Origin: an uncultured Prevotella sp.
Lineage (GTDB): Bacteria > Bacteroidota > Bacteroidia > Bacteroidales > Bacteroidaceae
Length of the DNA: 15,661 bases
Direction: 5' to 3'
Assembly: GCA_947303825.1 (NCBI GenBank)
Contig: CAMYZK010000022.1
Span: forward strand, 1 to 15,661
Under the pieces are notes generated by a model. It was not told the DNA's origin. It saw nothing but the letters and a program-made list of their open reading frames with translations, and ran no database searches. Below are positions 13,981 to 15,661 of the stretch, one piece after another. Position numbers and translations under genes: made by a program. Each line of letters starts with the position of its first letter. Within the stretch, counting starts at the first letter, position 1.

Positions 13981-15637
13981 TTGTCTTTTCCTTCAGCCAG
14001 TTCTCCATGAAGAACAGGTAGTAGTCGGGCGTGCCGGGGAGCGGATGCTTCTGCTTCAGCTCCTGCGGGGCAGAGGTGGGCCGTGCCTCGGACTCCTCCG
14101 TGAGGTAGGCGTAGAGCTCGGCTATCTCCTGCAAGGACAGGCCGCTGTCCTCGGCCATCTGCACCACCTCGACTGCCGTGAGGTTGAATGGCTCCAGTAT
14201 GTTGTTGAGCTTTGCAATCAGCTCGAAGAGGCCGCCGCCACCTTCGCCGCCCTCACCGTTCAGGCGCTCACGAATGATGGCCTTGACGTCGATGCCCATC
14301 TTCTCGAGCTTCTTGATGATCTGCATGACGGAGAAGTCCTTGACGAGGTCGGAATAGTGGGTGTTGAGCTCGCCGTCGTAGTAGAGCACCGGCAGGGCCG
14401 CCAGCATGGAGATGAGGTTGAGGACGTAGACCGCGCCACCACCCAAGATGTGGCTCTCGGCATTGACTACGAAGTTGGTCTGCAGATGCGTCTTCTCGGG
14501 AATGATGCTCTTATCGAAGAGGGGGCTGCTGTCGCCGAGGTCTTCATAGTAGTAGTTGGCAAGGAAGTCGGCGAAGCATCGGCAGCTGCTCACCGGCACG
14601 ACGTTGTCCTTTAAGACGTTGAACACGAAGTAGTTCTGCAGGGTGTCGGGCTCCCAGTCGTTTTCCAGCGCCACCTTCTTCATGGCGTTCTTCAGCTTCT
14701 TGGACAGCTGCGAATCGGAGCGGTAGAGGGTGTCCTTCACGACCTCGGCCAAAGTCAAGCCCTTGAATACATCAATGAGTTGCTGCGTGCTGTACTGTCC
14801 GCTGTGGAACCACTCCTCGAAATGGGAGCCCACGGGCTCGTTCAGCAAGCTGGGGATGTCGATGTCGAGACCAGCATTGCGATTGTAGGAGTCGAGAATG
14901 ACGATGGAGGCTATCACATTCATGGTGGAGTCGTCCTTCCTATTGACATACTCGGAGAAGGCATCACGCAGGTCGAAGGGGAAACCACCCACGATGGTCT
15001 TGTCGAAGCTGATCTCGTCCTTGTAATACATGTCGCGCACTTTCTGCGTGGCAATGGCATCGTAGCCGCCGGAGGAATAGCCCGTGTTGACAAGGAAGCG
15101 GCCCTGGCTGATGCCCCTCGCGTCGAGCAGCTTGCGGGCCGCCAAGAGACAGTCGATGCTGGCCTGGCCATTGGCGGTGCCATAGCAGTAATACTGGCCG
15201 AGGCCCTCGGTGAGACCGAAACCGTAGAAATCGCTGGCCACTACAATGTAGTTGGGGCGCAGGGGATTGGCAATGGCAAGGTCTTCGCCCAGGGCATAGC
15301 CCCGAGTGGGGATGTCGTTGTAGCCAAGCTGCGTGTAGCGGTTGTAGAGGATGATGCCGTCGATGGGCTGCTCACCCGAATAGAGGTCGGCTGGAATGGC
15401 CACATAGCCGCTCAACTCTACTGGGTTGCCCTCGAGGTCGGTCGAGGGGTAGGCAATGTCGATGCGGTGGACAGGACGGCTGTAGAGCTGGAGGCCCTCG
15501 TAGCCAAAATGCCACACCGTGTCGGTTTCGTTAATCACTCGCACGCCATCGACAGGCGCCTGGGCATTGGCTGTTGCCATACTGGCTATCGCCATCAGCA
15601 GTGCCATCTTCAAACGTTTCGTTGCGTTTCTTTTCAT
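13964..15637 (-). CDS. Secreted alpha/beta hydrolase (lipase/esterase-like) with helical C-terminal extension
   Basis: 557 residues starting MKRNATKRLKMALLMAIASM, with a signal peptide ending near ATANAQA (residue 26). The alpha/beta hydrolase core shows YIVVASDFYGFGLTEG (130-145), the nucleophile elbow GYSSGGYDA (186-194, Ser188), an acid candidate in LKDNVVP (342-348, Asp344) and the His in NAESHILGGG (392-401, His396). The layout resembles secretory lipases and feruloyl/acetyl esterase-like proteins. After the His, about 150 further residues follow, helical and interrupted by a GEGGEGGGG linker (about 453-461). It is the first gene of the operon visible here; the promoter would be in or beyond 15638-15661. 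Substrate is not evident. Confidence 0.85.
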   Translation of the reverse strand: MKRNATKRLKMALLMAIASMATANAQAPVDGVRVINETDTVWHFGYEGLQLYSRPVHRIDIAYPSTDLEGNPVELSGYVAIPADLYSGEQPIDGIILYNRYTQLGYNDIPTRGYALGEDLAIANPLRPNYIVVASDFYGFGLTEGLGQYYCYGTANGQASIDCLLAARKLLDARGISQGRFLVNTGYSSGGYDAIATQKVRDMYYKDEISFDKTIVGGFPFDLRDAFSEYVNRKDDSTMNVIASIVILDSYNRNAGLDIDIPSLLNEPVGSHFEEWFHSGQYSTQQLIDVFKGLTLAEVVKDTLYRSDSQLSKKLKNAMKKVALENDWEPDTLQNYFVFNVLKDNVVPVSSCRCFADFLANYYYEDLGDSSPLFDKSIIPEKTHLQTNFVVNAESHILGGGAVYVLNLISMLAALPVLYYDGELNTHYSDLVKDFSVMQIIKKLEKMGIDVKAIIRERLNGEGGEGGGGLFELIAKLNNILEPFNLTAVEVVQMAEDSGLSLQEIAELYAYLTEESEARPTSAPQELKQKHPLPGTPDYYLFFMENWLKEKTKELKN

Positions 15638-15661
15638 AACTATGAATTTTTGTTGTGAATA

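Noticed and set aside
14780..15658. Plus-strand open frame of 292 codons
   Set aside because: It is the mirror of the alpha/beta hydrolase gene; its Val/Ala/Glu-rich composition is typical of an antisense frame in GC-rich coding DNA.

Overview
The window looks like a chromosomal segment from a Prevotella-type member of the Bacteroidales. The signs are SACGDDDDK-type lipoprotein signals, a periplasmic propeller sensor joined to an AraC DNA-binding domain, a TTG / TAnnTTTG promoter, secreted proteins ending in a Y-x-L-x-G-R ... KG-(I/V)-x-I tail, and short AT-rich tandem repeats between genes. All convincing genes lie on the minus strand, so transcription runs from high to low coordinates. I see no rRNA, tRNA, CRISPR array or insertion sequence.

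Region A (15637 to 11500) is a probable four-gene operon for exported proteins: a secreted alpha/beta hydrolase, a secreted endonuclease/exonuclease/phosphatase-fold enzyme, and two tandem paralogous lipoproteins whose ends overlap. A strong hairpin terminator at 11471-11496 closes it. What the set does together is not evident.

Region B (about 11499 to 10540) is an accessory-looking gap. It holds a 19-bp inverted repeat flanking an 85-codon plus-strand ORF with its own terminator, four TTTGTCAC repeats, a 97-codon orphan ORF and a nested palindrome.

Region C (10516 to 8114) is an arginine-biosynthesis operon: a recognisable promoter, argR, a GNAT acyltransferase and argG. argC and argD do not follow argG here.

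Region D (8028 to 1) is a polysaccharide-degradation cluster: a membrane sensor/AraC regulator, a 950-residue GH43 enzyme with LamG-like C-terminal region, a 43-codon secreted mini-protein overlapping the GH43 stop codon, a DUF2264 enzyme, and a GH53 endo-beta-1,4-galactanase cut by the window edge. GH53 plus GH43 points to type I arabinogalactan or arabinan side chains of pectin. No SusC/SusD pair is present in the window; if there is one it lies past base 1. The regulator probably senses a released oligosaccharide in the periplasm and activates these genes.

No wholly new system is proven. The best leads are the kinase-less sensor, the coupled 43-aa secreted peptide, the 7-bp tandem repeat inside the GH53 signal peptide, the arg-operon GNAT, the inverted-repeat unit at 10999-11319, and the duplicated cysteine-bearing lipoproteins.
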